From Zhongshania aquimaris (lineage in GTDB: Bacteria; Pseudomonadota; Gammaproteobacteria; Pseudomonadales; Spongiibacteraceae), in the NCBI RefSeq assembly GCF_019312595.1, contig NZ_JAHWDQ010000003.1:1-64000 (forward strand): a stretch of DNA of 64,000 nucleotides. Reading direction: 5' to 3'. Positions 1 through 8,842 of the stretch are shown here, piece after piece. The notes beneath the pieces are model-generated. The model searched no databases. It worked only from the letters and a program-made list of their open reading frames with translations, and was not told the DNA's origin. The position numbers were made by a program, and so were the translations under genes. Numbering within the stretch: the stretch's first letter is position 1; every line of letters starts with the position of its first letter.

Positions 1-66
1 ACGCCAATGGCAACTTTACTTGATGGTAAAACGATCTGGGCTGAGAAAAATTTAGCTCAGATCTAA
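1..66 (+). CDS. C-terminal tail of an IS481/IS3-like transposase (partial)
   Basis: Frame 1 is open from the window edge and ends with TAA at 64-66. The tail reads TPMATLLDGKTIWAEKNLAQ plus one Ile. This TPM-x-T-x-x-D-G ... EKN ending is typical of the C-terminus of integrase-core (rve) transposases of the IS481/IS3 type. Only about 21 residues are visible, so the family call rests on that signature alone and no catalytic residue can be checked. It sits directly before an IS630-family gene pointing the other way, suggesting nested or adjacent insertion sequences. Confidence 0.5.
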   Translation, partial: TPMATLLDGKTIWAEKNLAQI

Positions 67-94
67 ACTGGCAGACACCGGTAAAAAACGGGTA

Positions 95-1159
95 ACTGTC
101 AGATCAAGTCTGAGCTACTACAGCAAAGGATACAGTCGCTTCTTTAAAAAAGGATTTTACGAGCTTCTTGTTTCGTCGAATTTTCTCTAAATCCACTATC
201 GCTCGATTTTTAAGCGACTCGCCTTTCTTAAGAGGCTTTTTCGATGTACCCATATTTCTCATCTGGTTCCAAACCAGTTCATCTGGGTTTAAATCAGGCG
301 CATAGGCAGGAAGAAAAACGATTTCGATCATTCCCTCCAAAGAATCAATATGCGCCATTACCTTTTTTGATTTGTGGACGGGATGGCCATCAACAATCAG
401 GATGACTGGCGCTCGTCGACCTTTCAAAAAGTGCTTTAAACACTCAACGTATTTGTCTGCGTTAAATTTCCCTTCGTACACGTGATACCAAAACCCGCCT
501 TTGTTAGACAAGGCTGAAATGGCATTAATTGATTGCCGTTGACCACTGGTTTTAACAACCGGTGTTTGTCCTTTGGCCCCCCAAGTTCGTTGTAGTGGAT
601 CATCGGATCGTATTGATGCCTCATCCAACCAAAATATCTCAGCACCCTTGCTTTTAGCGTGTTTCTTTACTCGCGGATAAACTTCATTAATCCACGCTTG
701 AACCGCCGCCTCATCTCGCTCGTAGGCTCTTCGCAATGGCTTCTGAGGTGTTAAGCCTAGCCGGTGGAGTAGCTCCCCTGTACTGGTCAAGCTTAGCGCA
801 ACATCAAATCGGTCTTTAATTAAATTCGATACGATTTCACGGGTCCACAAACCAAAGTCAAAACCAAACTGACGTGGATCATTTCCAATAATCCAGCGCT
901 TAACCTCTTGCTCTTCAATAGGAGACAGTTTTCGATTACGCCCCGTCCTCGCTTTAGGTGCTAGGGCGCTAATTCCCTTTTCTCGGGCTAATTTTAACCA
1001 TGGGTAAATCGTTCGAGCACCTAGCCCAAAACTTCGAGTCACCTCCGCGGCAGATTCACCATCAAATACCCGCTGCACCGCCAACCGTCGGAGGAGGTGC
1101 TGCTCTTCTGTGCTTAGTTTTCTTGCGTCAATTTCCATGCACGGTAGTCTAACACAGCG
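95..1159 (-). mobile_element. IS630-family insertion sequence, tentative limits
   Basis: IS630 elements duplicate a TA target. A TA lies at 93-94 just outside the transposase stop and another at 1160-1161 just outside its start. Reading inward from these, the left end starts ACTGTCAGA and the right end CGCTGTGTTAGA; both share CTGT then AGA, a weak terminal inverted repeat. The limits are therefore inference; the transposase inside is clear. Confidence 0.4.
104..1138 (-). CDS. IS630-family transposase
   Basis: A full-length 344-residue DDE transposase that cuts and pastes the surrounding insertion sequence. The N-terminal ~130 residues are two helix-turn-helix segments (a homeodomain-like repressor/winged helix pair). 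The DDE_3 catalytic domain follows, with the first acidic residue in FWLDEAS, the second in LIVDGHPVHKSKK and the third in LPAYAPDLNPDELVWNQ; this last block is a hallmark of IS630/Tc1-mariner enzymes. Length fits the family, and no frameshift is seen, so the copy may be active. The ATG at 1138 is the natural start. Its C-terminal codons overlap the presumed end of the element. Confidence 0.93.
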   Translation of the reverse strand: MEIDARKLSTEEQHLLRRLAVQRVFDGESAAEVTRSFGLGARTIYPWLKLAREKGISALAPKARTGRNRKLSPIEEQEVKRWIIGNDPRQFGFDFGLWTREIVSNLIKDRFDVALSLTSTGELLHRLGLTPQKPLRRAYERDEAAVQAWINEVYPRVKKHAKSKGAEIFWLDEASIRSDDPLQRTWGAKGQTPVVKTSGQRQSINAISALSNKGGFWYHVYEGKFNADKYVECLKHFLKGRRAPVILIVDGHPVHKSKKVMAHIDSLEGMIEIVFLPAYAPDLNPDELVWNQMRNMGTSKKPLKKGESLKNRAIVDLEKIRRNKKLVKSFFKEATVSFAVVAQT

Positions 1160-1376
1160 TATTGATTATTTCCGCCTTATTAGTAATACACTCACTCCAC
1201 TATTAAAAGCTTGTCCATGCCAGGTGATATGGAAGCGACCGCCGAATTGTGACAGCGGTAGCGATCGAGAAAATTGTATTTAGCCGATTAGATTAGTGCG
1301 TACAAAATACAGAGAGTCGTTTGAAGCTTCCTACTAGAGCTTGTTGACTGCGCTCGACGCAATTTACGAACCATCA

Positions 1377-1742
1377 CTATTGATTAAGTAATGTATCAGT
1401 TTGCTGTAATGTGTTTTTTAACTGCGCTAGTGATTCTTCTACACTTTTAATGTAGTCGAAAGAGTACTTGCTCATTTTTTCCTTGATATGAGGATAATCG
1501 CTAGCCATCAAATTTCGTATCATAAGTATTTTACTTTCCATGGCGGTAATTTGGTCTTGGAGATTTTCTATTTTTTGCCCTGAGTACTGTAATTGATCAA
1601 ATTCGGACTGTCGGGTCGCAATCGTCTGATCTTTTTTGTGAATTTCCTTAACAGGGTCATGTGCTGAGTGGGCTGCGGCGAAAAGGGGGCTAAGGATGAA
1701 TACTGCCAGCATATATTTCAAAGTATAATTAGCGCTTGCCAT
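1377..1742 (-). CDS. Small secreted coiled-coil protein, unknown function
   Basis: A 121-residue protein I do not recognise. Residues ~8-25 form a hydrophobic signal peptide ending near AAAHS, so it is probably periplasmic. The mature part (~40-121) is rich in Gln, Glu, Lys, Ser and Leu with heptad-like spacing, consistent with an alpha-helical coiled coil. There are no Cys residues and no metal motif beyond HSAHD near the cleavage site. It lies downstream of the cytochrome c and copAB genes on the same strand, separated by a strong hairpin, so it may be the last gene of the copper cluster or a separate unit. Confidence 0.65.
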   Translation of the reverse strand: MASANYTLKYMLAVFILSPLFAAAHSAHDPVKEIHKKDQTIATRQSEFDQLQYSGQKIENLQDQITAMESKILMIRNLMASDYPHIKEKMSKYSFDYIKSVEESLAQLKNTLQQTDTLLNQ

Positions 1743-1836
1743 GGCTATTTCTCTGGTTGTTAGTAGAGTTTTTAAATGTCATCACAGAAGGGTAGTGCGG
1801 TATTCATATTGAATTATCGAGTGTATAGCGTTAATT

Positions 1837-1867
1837 GGAACATTGATTAGGCAGTAATCAATGTTCC
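1837..1867 (-). terminator. Strong hairpin at the 3' end of the copAB-cytochrome operon
   Basis: Perfect 13-bp arms (GGAACATTGATTA at 1837-1849 and its complement at 1855-1867) enclose a 5-base loop. The cytochrome c stop codon lies inside the arm. The minus-strand tail is only moderately T-rich, while the plus-strand side is followed by a T-run, so it is a 3'-end hairpin or terminator rather than a certain intrinsic terminator. Confidence 0.6.
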
Positions 1868-2439
1868 TGTTTTTTGGTGTTGTCACTACGTGCAGTGAGA
1901 ACCTGGTACTGCCCAGTACTTAGTTCAGGTAATCGTTGTAAAAATGACACCATATTCCATATACGCTCATCGTCATGCCCAGGTGCCCATGATGGCATGC
2001 CAGATGCTTTGATACCGTGTTTAATAATCCAGAATTGGCGTTGTAAAGCATAGGTGTTGTCATCGTGGCCGCCATCATGGCCATGATCATCACCCTTCTG
2101 TGCGAGATTGGGTGGGGCAGGGTAGAGGCCCAAAGTAAAGTCGCTTTGGTTTTTACCAGGTTTCAGGTGGCAGCTCGCGCACATCGCATTGTAGTCAGCA
2201 GCACCTTTTAGCAGTCGCTCTGATGAGGCTAGATCATTGGGAACCTCAATCGTACTTGCCGCTCGGGAAATGGAGCGTTCCCGCATCGTTTCGAGCCCCC
2301 AATATGTTAGGCCATTGTGCGGCACATCAGCTCCCATCGGGTAGAGACCAGAGTAAAGAAATGCTAGACCGCCCAACATCGCGACAACGGCGGTAATCAT
2401 CAAACATTTACCACAGCGTAGAAATTTGTTTGCGGCCAT
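1858..2439 (-). CDS. Periplasmic c-type cytochrome of the copper cluster
   Basis: A 193-residue monoheme class I cytochrome c. A hydrophobic segment at ~13-32 anchors or exports it. The heme site is CASCH (Cys87, Cys90, His91). The probable distal ligand is Met148 in ASGMPSWAPGH, the usual position for cytochrome c domains in copper operons. A His/Asp-rich loop (DDHGHDGGHDD, ~118-128) between the two could bind metal. It is downstream of copA, copB and a Met-rich protein on the same strand and is probably cotranscribed. A likely role is electron transfer linked to the CopA oxidase or copper reduction/oxidation in the periplasm; that role is inferred from context. Confidence 0.85.
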   Translation of the reverse strand: MAANKFLRCGKCLMITAVVAMLGGLAFLYSGLYPMGADVPHNGLTYWGLETMRERSISRAASTIEVPNDLASSERLLKGAADYNAMCASCHLKPGKNQSDFTLGLYPAPPNLAQKGDDHGHDGGHDDNTYALQRQFWIIKHGIKASGMPSWAPGHDDERIWNMVSFLQRLPELSTGQYQVLTARSDNTKKQEH

Positions 2440-2500
2440 AATATTTCCAAATCGTCTAAAGAGTTAATGAAGTCTTGCTGGGTGACTCGAAATAGTTATA

Positions 2501-2803
2501 TCAGTGATTATGGCCAGTCTGTTCCGTGCTACTTTCATTTCCGTGTTGCGCCGGTTTAGCGCCTTGAGGCGCTTCACTGCCACTCATACCTTCCATACCT
2601 TCCATGTCGCCCATGCACTGTTTCATCATGGCTTGCATGACAGGGTCGTTCATATCCATTTTGCTGTGATCCATATTTTCCATGGCCGCGCAATCTGGCT
2701 TTTCTGCGTTGTTCATGTGCTCTTTGGGATCATGAGCCTGGGCTGATAAAGTAAAAGCCAGCGTAGAGATTGCAATTGACATTGTTATAAATTTTGAGCG
2801 CAT
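2501..2803 (-). CDS. Met/His-rich periplasmic copper-binding protein
   Basis: About 100 residues starting at the ATG at 2803, which precedes a clear signal peptide (MRSKFITMSIAIS ... SAQAHD). An upstream in-frame start at 2842 would only add an unlikely N-terminal extension. The mature part is full of Met, His and Asp: HMNN, MDHSKMDMNDP, MMKQCMGDMEGMEGM and a C-terminal GHNH, with two Cys. Such methionine motifs bind Cu(I). It lies between copB and a cytochrome c gene on the same strand. Function as a periplasmic copper sponge or chaperone is inferred; I cannot assign it to a named family. Confidence 0.8.
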   Translation of the reverse strand: MRSKFITMSIAISTLAFTLSAQAHDPKEHMNNAEKPDCAAMENMDHSKMDMNDPVMQAMMKQCMGDMEGMEGMSGSEAPQGAKPAQHGNESSTEQTGHNH

Positions 2804-2854
2804 TGGAATAATCCTTAATCTTTGAGTTGGGAATATGAGCAATCGATAATTTAA

Positions 2855-3694
2855 TTAAAACCAGAACCGCAGGCCTGCTACTAATTGCGTATCGTTAATG
2901 TCCTGTCCTGCAGCTTGTCGATAATCAGCGGTACCGCCATATGCGTCCGACCACTCCACGCCGACATAGGGGGCGAATTGACGGCTGATTTCATAGCGCA
3001 GTCGCAAGCCTATAGATAGATCTGATAGACCGCTGCCAAGGCCATTACTCGGGTCATCTTTACCGTAAAGGTTAAGCTCGGCTCGAGGCTGTAATACTAA
3101 CTTTTGGGTTAGTAATAGCTCGTATTCCGCTTCGAAGGTAAGCGCCGTACGTCCATCGTCACCGAGATAAGCGGTAGCGTCTAGCTCAAACCAATACGGC
3201 GCTAAACCTTGGATGCCCGCAGCGAGCCATTGGCGATCGCTACCTTCTTTGTACTGATCCAGCCGCACACCCAGCTGAGTATCAAAGAAGACGCTGATAG
3301 CGTGACTCCAGAGTAGATCTGTCTGACTTTCTTCCAATTGACTACCCTTAGTATCACCTTCAGCTTTTACAACGAGACTATCGTAAGTAGTACCATACCG
3401 AGCTAAAAGGTCGAAGGTCGTATCGCCACTATCCTCGCTGTATTCAAGGCGGTCGCCTAATACAGAAAGGAACGCATGTTCATCAGCCAGCTTTAGTTGC
3501 CTCGGGCCTTGTTGGGCATATGGGCCGTCTGTAAGCGTGTAGCCATCTGAATAGGCATGTGGGTCGCGAGCGTTATCTGGTGCACTACCACCTTGCATTT
3601 GCATTTCGCCATGATCCATTTGCGCCCATGAGGTCGAGGCATTAAAAGCTGCGCTAATCACCGCGAAGCCGACGATATGTTTCATATTACTCAT
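2855..3694 (-). CDS. copB: CopB-family copper resistance outer membrane protein
   Basis: A 279-residue outer-membrane protein of the CopB/PcoB family. The start at 3694 overlaps the copA stop as ATGA, indicating translational coupling. A signal peptide is followed by a short Met/His segment (MDHGEMQMQGG) and then a beta-barrel of about 230 residues with repeated aromatic, alternating strands and a terminal Phe (LVAGLRFWF), the outer-membrane insertion signal. The family binds or sequesters copper at the outer membrane alongside CopA. A second copB with the same ending is found at 47681. The N-terminal metal-binding part is much shorter than in some CopB proteins. Confidence 0.92.
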   Translation of the reverse strand: MSNMKHIVGFAVISAAFNASTSWAQMDHGEMQMQGGSAPDNARDPHAYSDGYTLTDGPYAQQGPRQLKLADEHAFLSVLGDRLEYSEDSGDTTFDLLARYGTTYDSLVVKAEGDTKGSQLEESQTDLLWSHAISVFFDTQLGVRLDQYKEGSDRQWLAAGIQGLAPYWFELDATAYLGDDGRTALTFEAEYELLLTQKLVLQPRAELNLYGKDDPSNGLGSGLSDLSIGLRLRYEISRQFAPYVGVEWSDAYGGTADYRQAAGQDINDTQLVAGLRFWF

Positions 3695-5544
3695 GACACC
3701 ACCACTTCGCGGAACATCCCCGCATCCATATGAAATAATAGGTGGCAATGCCACGCCCAGCGACCAAGGTCATTGGGGGTTGTTAAAAAGCTGATGCGTT
3801 GCGATGGCTGAACGGGAATGGTGTGGCGCCGAACTCGCAACTCTCCCTGGTCGGTTTCGAGTTCACTCCACATGCCGTGTAAATGCATTGGATGCGTCAT
3901 CATGGTGTCATTTTGCAGAATAACTCTAACGCGCTCACCGTGTTTCAACGACACCGGTGTGCTTTTACCAAACTCCAAACCGTCGAATGACCAGCTGTAG
4001 CGCTCCATATTGCCTGTGAGGTGTAGTTCAAGTTCCTTGGTTGGTGTGCGACGATCATCCAGCAGCCCGTTAATTGATTTCAGGTCGGCTAGGGTCAATA
4101 CTCGTCGGCCGTTGTTACGTAAACCGATACCTGGATCATCAAGATTGGTGCGCGGTGTATCCACTCGCATATCGACAGACGCGCCGTATTCACTACTGGC
4201 GTGGTTGACAGTGCTAGAGGGCTTGGCCAAAGGATTCTTTGGCTGGTGATTCATGGCGGAATGATCCATACCCTTCATTCCTGCCATGCCCTTCATACCG
4301 TCCATGCTGCCCATTCCCTGCATGCCCTTCATCGAGCCATGATTCATTCCTTCCATACCTTTCATGGAATCATGATTCATGCCGGCCATGCTGCCCATTG
4401 CACCCATCATATCTGACATCGTCAGCCACTCTGCCGGATCAAGCGCAGGGACTGGCGCAGATAGACCTTGCTGCAATGCTAATGTGCCTCGGGTATAACC
4501 GGTGCGATCCATACTCTGGGCAAAGATGGTGTAGGCATCGTCTGCAGGTTCAACCAATACATCGTAGGTTTCGCCGGGGCCAAAGCGAAATTCATCGACG
4601 GAAACCGGTTCGACATCTTGGCCGTCGGCCTGAATGACCGTCAATTTTAAGCCGGGAATACGCACATCATAAAAGCTATTGCTTGCCGCATTAATAAAGC
4701 GCAGGCGTATGCGTTGCCCTCTTTGGAACAGTCCCGTCCAATTACCATTAGGCGCTGTACCGTTCATGAGGAAGGTCAGCGTGGCCGCCGATAGATCGTT
4801 TAAGTCGGTGGGATTCATGCGCATCTGGTTCCACATCTGACGCTTTTCCAGTGCGCCCTGTAAACCGACCTTTGAAACATCTTCGCTAAAGTCAAAGAAG
4901 GTGGGCTGATTGAAATTGTAGACATCGCTCTGCATTTTCAATTTACTGAAAGCGCGCATAGGATCTTCGTCAGTCCAATCTGAAAGTTGCACCACATAAT
5001 CCTGGTCAGAACGGTGTCTTTCGCCTGCTCTAGGCTCAATGATTAGTGCGCCATACATCCCCGTCATTTCTTGAAAACCGGAATGGCTGTGATACCAGTA
5101 GGTACCGCTTTGCTGTAGGGTAAATCGATACGTAAAGGTCTCGCCCGGCGCTATGCCTTTGAAACTGATGCCAGGCACGCCATCCATTTGGTAGGGTAGA
5201 AGAATGCCATGCCAGTGGATGGAGGTGGCAACTGCTAGGTGATTGGTGACGCGAATCGTCACTTCATCGCCTTCGCGCAGACGCAAAGTAGGAGCGGGTA
5301 TGGAACCGTTGATCGTTGTTGCCATACGTGTCACGCCGGTAAAGTTGACGGGACTTTCGGCTATAACAAGATTGATTTCACGCCCACTTAGAACAGGCGT
5401 TTGCCCCTGTGCCACTTTGCTGCTCATTGCTGCCTGTAACCAAGTGGGTGTTGCCGCCAGTACGCCGCCAGCCGCAAGGCCTTGCACAAAGCGACGGCGG
5501 TTTGGTTGCAAAGATCTTTTTTGTTGGGGAAGCCATTGGCTCAC
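3691..5544 (-). CDS. copA: CopA/PcoA-type periplasmic multicopper oxidase
   Basis: A 617-residue copper-resistance oxidase, exported folded through the Tat system: twin-arginine motif RRRF (residues 16-19) before a hydrophobic stretch. All four copper-ligand blocks are visible: HWHG, YHSHSG, HPMHLHG and WHCHLLFHMDAGM. A Met-rich insert at ~375-431 made of repeated MKGM, MNHGSM and MDHSAM units is typical of CopA and binds extra Cu(I). I chose the GTG at 5544, because GAGG stands nine bases upstream; the TTG at 5550 is too close to it. It starts an operon with copB and faces the copR gene across a perfect palindrome at 5611-5648. A second, related copA is at 45828. Confidence 0.95.
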   Translation of the reverse strand: MSQWLPQQKRSLQPNRRRFVQGLAAGGVLAATPTWLQAAMSSKVAQGQTPVLSGREINLVIAESPVNFTGVTRMATTINGSIPAPTLRLREGDEVTIRVTNHLAVATSIHWHGILLPYQMDGVPGISFKGIAPGETFTYRFTLQQSGTYWYHSHSGFQEMTGMYGALIIEPRAGERHRSDQDYVVQLSDWTDEDPMRAFSKLKMQSDVYNFNQPTFFDFSEDVSKVGLQGALEKRQMWNQMRMNPTDLNDLSAATLTFLMNGTAPNGNWTGLFQRGQRIRLRFINAASNSFYDVRIPGLKLTVIQADGQDVEPVSVDEFRFGPGETYDVLVEPADDAYTIFAQSMDRTGYTRGTLALQQGLSAPVPALDPAEWLTMSDMMGAMGSMAGMNHDSMKGMEGMNHGSMKGMQGMGSMDGMKGMAGMKGMDHSAMNHQPKNPLAKPSSTVNHASSEYGASVDMRVDTPRTNLDDPGIGLRNNGRRVLTLADLKSINGLLDDRRTPTKELELHLTGNMERYSWSFDGLEFGKSTPVSLKHGERVRVILQNDTMMTHPMHLHGMWSELETDQGELRVRRHTIPVQPSQRISFLTTPNDLGRWAWHCHLLFHMDAGMFREVVVS

Positions 5545-5610
5545 GGGCAACTACCTCATACATTCAGTGATTTGTGTTCGTAATACTAGAGACCTACACC
5601 TGTCACTCGC

Positions 5611-5648
5611 ATGACTTAAAGATTACAAATCTGTAATCTTTAAGTCAT
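5611..5648. promoter_or_regulatory. 38-bp perfect palindrome, probable CopR operator
   Basis: Two exact 17-bp inverted arms (ATGACTTAAAGATTACA and its complement) flank AATC. The core TTACA-N6-TGTAA resembles boxes bound by CopR/CzcR/CusR-type response regulators. It is located between the divergent copA and copR genes, 66 bp from copA and 71 bp from copR, and so could control both. A partial copy (GACTTAAG) lies near 5687, close to copR. Confidence 0.75.
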
Positions 5649-5719
5649 CTTGGTGTTGGAAGGCCTCATCCATAATGTTTATCAAACTGACTTAAGCCAA
5701 ACGACGGAGCGACGCAATT

Positions 5720-6412
5720 TTGCGGATATTGGTAGTGGAAGATGAACTCAAGACCGGCGATTACTTGCGCCAGGGGCTTTCTGAGGCAGGATTTATGGTC
5801 ACGCTGGCGCGTAACGGCCTCGATGGCCACCATCTTGCAATGACGGAAGTTTTTGACCTGATGGTGTTAGATGTCATGTTACCCGATGTTGATGGCTGGC
5901 GAATTATGCAGTCCCTTCGGGAAGCTGGTCGGCAAACTCCAGTACTTTTTCTTACCGCCCGAGATAGCGTCGAAGACCGGGTTAAAGGACTTGAGCTTGG
6001 CGCAGATGATTATTTGGTTAAGCCATTTGCCTTTGCTGAGCTACTAGCTAGAGTTCGCACCTTGCTGCGCAGAAGTGCAGCGCCTGTGCTTTCAGATCAA
6101 ATTACTGTTGCAGACCTCACCTTAGATCTTCCGCGCCGCCGCGCTAGCCGTGGAGGTAAAAAAATTAGTCTTAGCCACAAGGAGTTCTGCCTGTTGGAGC
6201 TTTTAGCGCGTAGAGAGGGCGAGGTATTACCACGATCCCTGATAGCCTCCCAAGTTTGGGATATGAACTTTGATTCCGATACAAACGTTATTGACGTGGC
6301 GATTCGCCGTCTGCGTGCCAAAATCGACGACGATTTCCCAGCAAAGTTGATTCACACTGTGCGTGGCATGGGCTACAAGCTGGAGATCGAAGACGATAAT
6401 GATGTGGCTTAG
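5720..6412 (+). CDS. copR: Copper-type response regulator (CopR/CusR-like)
   Basis: A 230-residue OmpR/PhoB-family regulator. The receiver domain (1-115) has the acidic pair at residues 7-9, the phosphorylation site Asp51 in VLDVMLP and the Lys in YLVKPF. The C-terminal winged helix (~128-225) contains the typical [15 protein letters not shown] and [10 protein letters not shown] blocks. The start is a TTG at 5720, ten bases after GGAG; no nearby ATG gives an intact receiver domain. The next gene is the kinase, overlapping by about 14 bases. Copper specificity follows from divergence with copA and from similarity to CopR/CusR; the ligand is not proven by sequence. Confidence 0.9.
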   Translation: MRILVVEDELKTGDYLRQGLSEAGFMVTLARNGLDGHHLAMTEVFDLMVLDVMLPDVDGWRIMQSLREAGRQTPVLFLTARDSVEDRVKGLELGADDYLVKPFAFAELLARVRTLLRRSAAPVLSDQITVADLTLDLPRRRASRGGKKISLSHKEFCLLELLARREGEVLPRSLIASQVWDMNFDSDTNVIDVAIRRLRAKIDDDFPAKLIHTVRGMGYKLEIEDDNDVA

Positions 6413-7820
6413 TCGAGTTAAGCGTCGTCCTTTATCGCTAACGACAAGAGTGATGGTCTTCGTTGCCCTTGCCATCGGCCTAAGCCTACTGATGACTGCA
6501 CACCTTGTTCAACAAGCCGTAAAACGTCACTTTGCTGAGCAGGATGCCGATGAGCTCATTGTTATTACTCAAGCCGTGGAACGGGCGTTACGGGCAGGCG
6601 CAGACGACATCCCGCGGCTACCTGAAGTGCTATCCCACGCGGTTTCAGGACATCATGGCGTATATTTCCAAGTTTGGAGCCCAGACGGACAACTCATATA
6701 CGGGCCGAGTGATGACGAACTGCTCACGCCAGTGACTCTCTATACGCCCGTCTCTCGTATTTTAGCAGCTAATTTACATAGCTGGGGCGCAGGGGGAAAT
6801 GCTTATCGAGGTGCCATTACCCAAACTCTAATTAGTGGACGTAATTATCGTATTGTCGCGGCCATGGATATGAACTTCCATATCCTCTTTCTTGATAATT
6901 TTAGGCGCAGCCTGTGGCTTATTATGACTTTAGCTGGCGTCGTCACGTTGTTGGCCGCTTGGTTTGGCGTACATCAGGGGCATGCGCCGCTGCGCGGCTT
7001 AAGCGACACTATGCGCGATGTCCAAGCCGATCGCCTGCATGTGCGAATAGACCCAAATATTGTACCGGGTGAGCTGCGAGGGCTTGTTGACTCATTCAAT
7101 TACATGATCGGTCGTTTGGAAGACAGCTTTGCTCGACTTTCGCACTTTTCTGCTGATATCGCCCACGAACTGCGTACACCCTTAACAAATTCCATTACCC
7201 AAACCCAAGTCGCGCTTAATCGGGCCAGAAGCTTGGAGGAATACCAAGAGTTACTATACTCAAATTTAGAAGAACAGGAGCGCTTAGCGAAAATGGTCAA
7301 CGACATGCTGTGGTTGGCTCAAAGCGAACACGGTTTACGTAATCCAGTACGTGAGTGGCTGGATCTCGGGCATGAAGTGCGGGAGTTATTTGACTTTTTT
7401 GAGGCTTTGGCAGAGGAGAAACAGATTGTTCTGACTTTAGACGGAAGCACACCCATGCTGAGTGGCGATCGGGCTATGTTGAGGCGCGCCATATCTAATT
7501 TGCTATCAAATGCATTGCGATATACACCGGCCGGGCAAACAATTAACGTGAAACTAAAAAAAACAGATGATGCATGGGTAGAGCTCCGTGTTGAAAACCC
7601 CGGTTTAAAGATCCCCCCAGAACATCTACCAAAAATATTTGATCGATTCTATCGCGTTGATCCTTCGCGTCAGCGTCTGAGTGAGGGAGCCGGCCTGGGC
7701 TTGGCAATTGTTAAATCAATTGTTGAGGCTCATGGCGGCCACATCGATGCATTCTCAGATGACGATGTCACGTGTTTCTCAATTCGCCTGCCCCTAGTTA
7801 CTACAGACATAGGCGCCTAA
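6399..7820 (+). CDS. copS: Heavy-metal sensor histidine kinase (CopS/CusS-like)
   Basis: A ~473-residue inner-membrane sensor kinase partner of the preceding regulator. Order: first membrane segment (~19-38), a periplasmic loop of ~135 residues, second membrane segment (~170-190), a HAMP linker, the HisKA domain with the phospho-acceptor His in [15 protein letters not shown], and the ATPase domain with N box ([12 protein letters not shown]), DRFYRVD and G box ([12 protein letters not shown]). This layout is that of CusS/CopS heavy-metal kinases. ATG codons at 6399 and 6402 are both possible; either overlaps copR, so translation is coupled. A bidirectional terminator follows at 7860. Confidence 0.92.
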   Translation: MMWLSRVKRRPLSLTTRVMVFVALAIGLSLLMTAHLVQQAVKRHFAEQDADELIVITQAVERALRAGADDIPRLPEVLSHAVSGHHGVYFQVWSPDGQLIYGPSDDELLTPVTLYTPVSRILAANLHSWGAGGNAYRGAITQTLISGRNYRIVAAMDMNFHILFLDNFRRSLWLIMTLAGVVTLLAAWFGVHQGHAPLRGLSDTMRDVQADRLHVRIDPNIVPGELRGLVDSFNYMIGRLEDSFARLSHFSADIAHELRTPLTNSITQTQVALNRARSLEEYQELLYSNLEEQERLAKMVNDMLWLAQSEHGLRNPVREWLDLGHEVRELFDFFEALAEEKQIVLTLDGSTPMLSGDRAMLRRAISNLLSNALRYTPAGQTINVKLKKTDDAWVELRVENPGLKIPPEHLPKIFDRFYRVDPSRQRLSEGAGLGLAIVKSIVEAHGGHIDAFSDDDVTCFSIRLPLVTTDIGA

Positions 7821-7859
7821 GTGTATCGATTGTCCGTGTGTGGAGGCATCTGAAAAAAT

Positions 7860-7879
7860 AATGGGTAGTTCCCCATTTT
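7860..7879. terminator. Bidirectional intrinsic terminator
   Basis: Stem AATGGG/CCCATT with a 6-base loop, preceded by an A-run and followed by TT. It separates the convergent copS and fatty acid hydroxylase genes and can serve both strands. Confidence 0.7.
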
Positions 7880-7913
7880 CACATAGTATAGATAAGTGCT
7901 GCGGGTCGGCGGT

Positions 7914-8771
7914 TCAGCGAAGGCGCTTGAACGGTGCTAGCATTTGTGGGAAATATGCCGTGGGATAATCTGGGGCGGTCGCAATGCCCAGATCTTCCGA
8001 ACAGATAACTCTCCTGTTGTCATAGTACGCAGTGCCTAATAGATGATCCGTTAACGTTGTGAATAGACCAAAGTTGACATCGCCTTCTTTTGCCGTATTC
8101 AGGTGGTGGAAGCGATGAACTTGATTGATAGCCAGAACATATCTGAGCGGCCCTGCGAAATAGGCAACATTGGAATGTTGCAGTAACAGCTGAATAACCA
8201 CCGCAACAACCAGCAGCAGTAAGACTTCTTGTGGAGCGCCCATCAAGAGTAGTGGGGCAGTACCTGCAAGGGTTTCAATGGTTTGATGCAATGGGTGTTT
8301 CATAAGACCGTTAAACCCATACATACGTTTCACACTATGATGTACTGCATGTAGCTGCCACAGCGCGCTGTACCTATGACTGGCGTAATGTGCCAGTGTA
8401 ATGCCTATATCGGCGATGATCACCGCCAACAACACTTGCAACCACAGCGGTGCGTAGGAGGGCCAAATTGAATTAAATGGGATAAAACTAGCAATGATTG
8501 GCACACTTAATACGCCGACAATACTCAGTGATTCATTGACTAAGGCATGAATAACATCACGCCCCGAGTCTGCTTGAGGCTTGTTGAATTCGGGACTAAA
8601 TGGCATCCATTGTTCAATTAAGAACGACACTGCGATGAGTAAGCCGACCCATGCCGCCAAGGCAAATTTTGAATAATCTTGTTCTGCCATATAAATAGCG
8701 ATGCCATTTCCTACGATCAGAAAGAAAGGCAAATACAGGGCTTTGACAAATATTTCCAATGTGCTTTTCAT
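7914..8771 (-). CDS. Fatty acid hydroxylase / sterol desaturase family membrane enzyme
   Basis: A 285-residue membrane diiron oxygenase. About four or five hydrophobic segments are visible. The histidine boxes needed for the diiron site are present: HYASHR, LHAVHHS, KHPLHQ and VHRFHHLN. The family hydroxylates or desaturates lipids, carotenoids or sterols; the substrate cannot be read from sequence. The ATG at 8771 was chosen over the TTG two codons upstream. It is followed upstream by a divergent-looking but same-strand AraC regulator at 8843, only about 70 bases away, so both may form one transcript. Confidence 0.85.
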   Translation of the reverse strand: MKSTLEIFVKALYLPFFLIVGNGIAIYMAEQDYSKFALAAWVGLLIAVSFLIEQWMPFSPEFNKPQADSGRDVIHALVNESLSIVGVLSVPIIASFIPFNSIWPSYAPLWLQVLLAVIIADIGITLAHYASHRYSALWQLHAVHHSVKRMYGFNGLMKHPLHQTIETLAGTAPLLLMGAPQEVLLLLVVAVVIQLLLQHSNVAYFAGPLRYVLAINQVHRFHHLNTAKEGDVNFGLFTTLTDHLLGTAYYDNRRVICSEDLGIATAPDYPTAYFPQMLAPFKRLR

Positions 8772-8842
8772 ATGCAAAAGCTTCCAGAGCTACAGAGTGC
8801 TTAGTTTGTCATTTTTCAATGGCGGCGCATTGAACGAAAAAG

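Noticed and set aside
33-63. Hairpin GATCTGGGCT ... AGCTCAGATC
   Set aside because: It lies inside the coding end of the transposase tail and no T-run follows; treated as coding sequence rather than a terminator.
2504-2746. Reading frame opposite to the Met-rich protein
   Set aside because: It is the mirror of the Met/His-rich coding sequence and lacks a plausible domain or start site.
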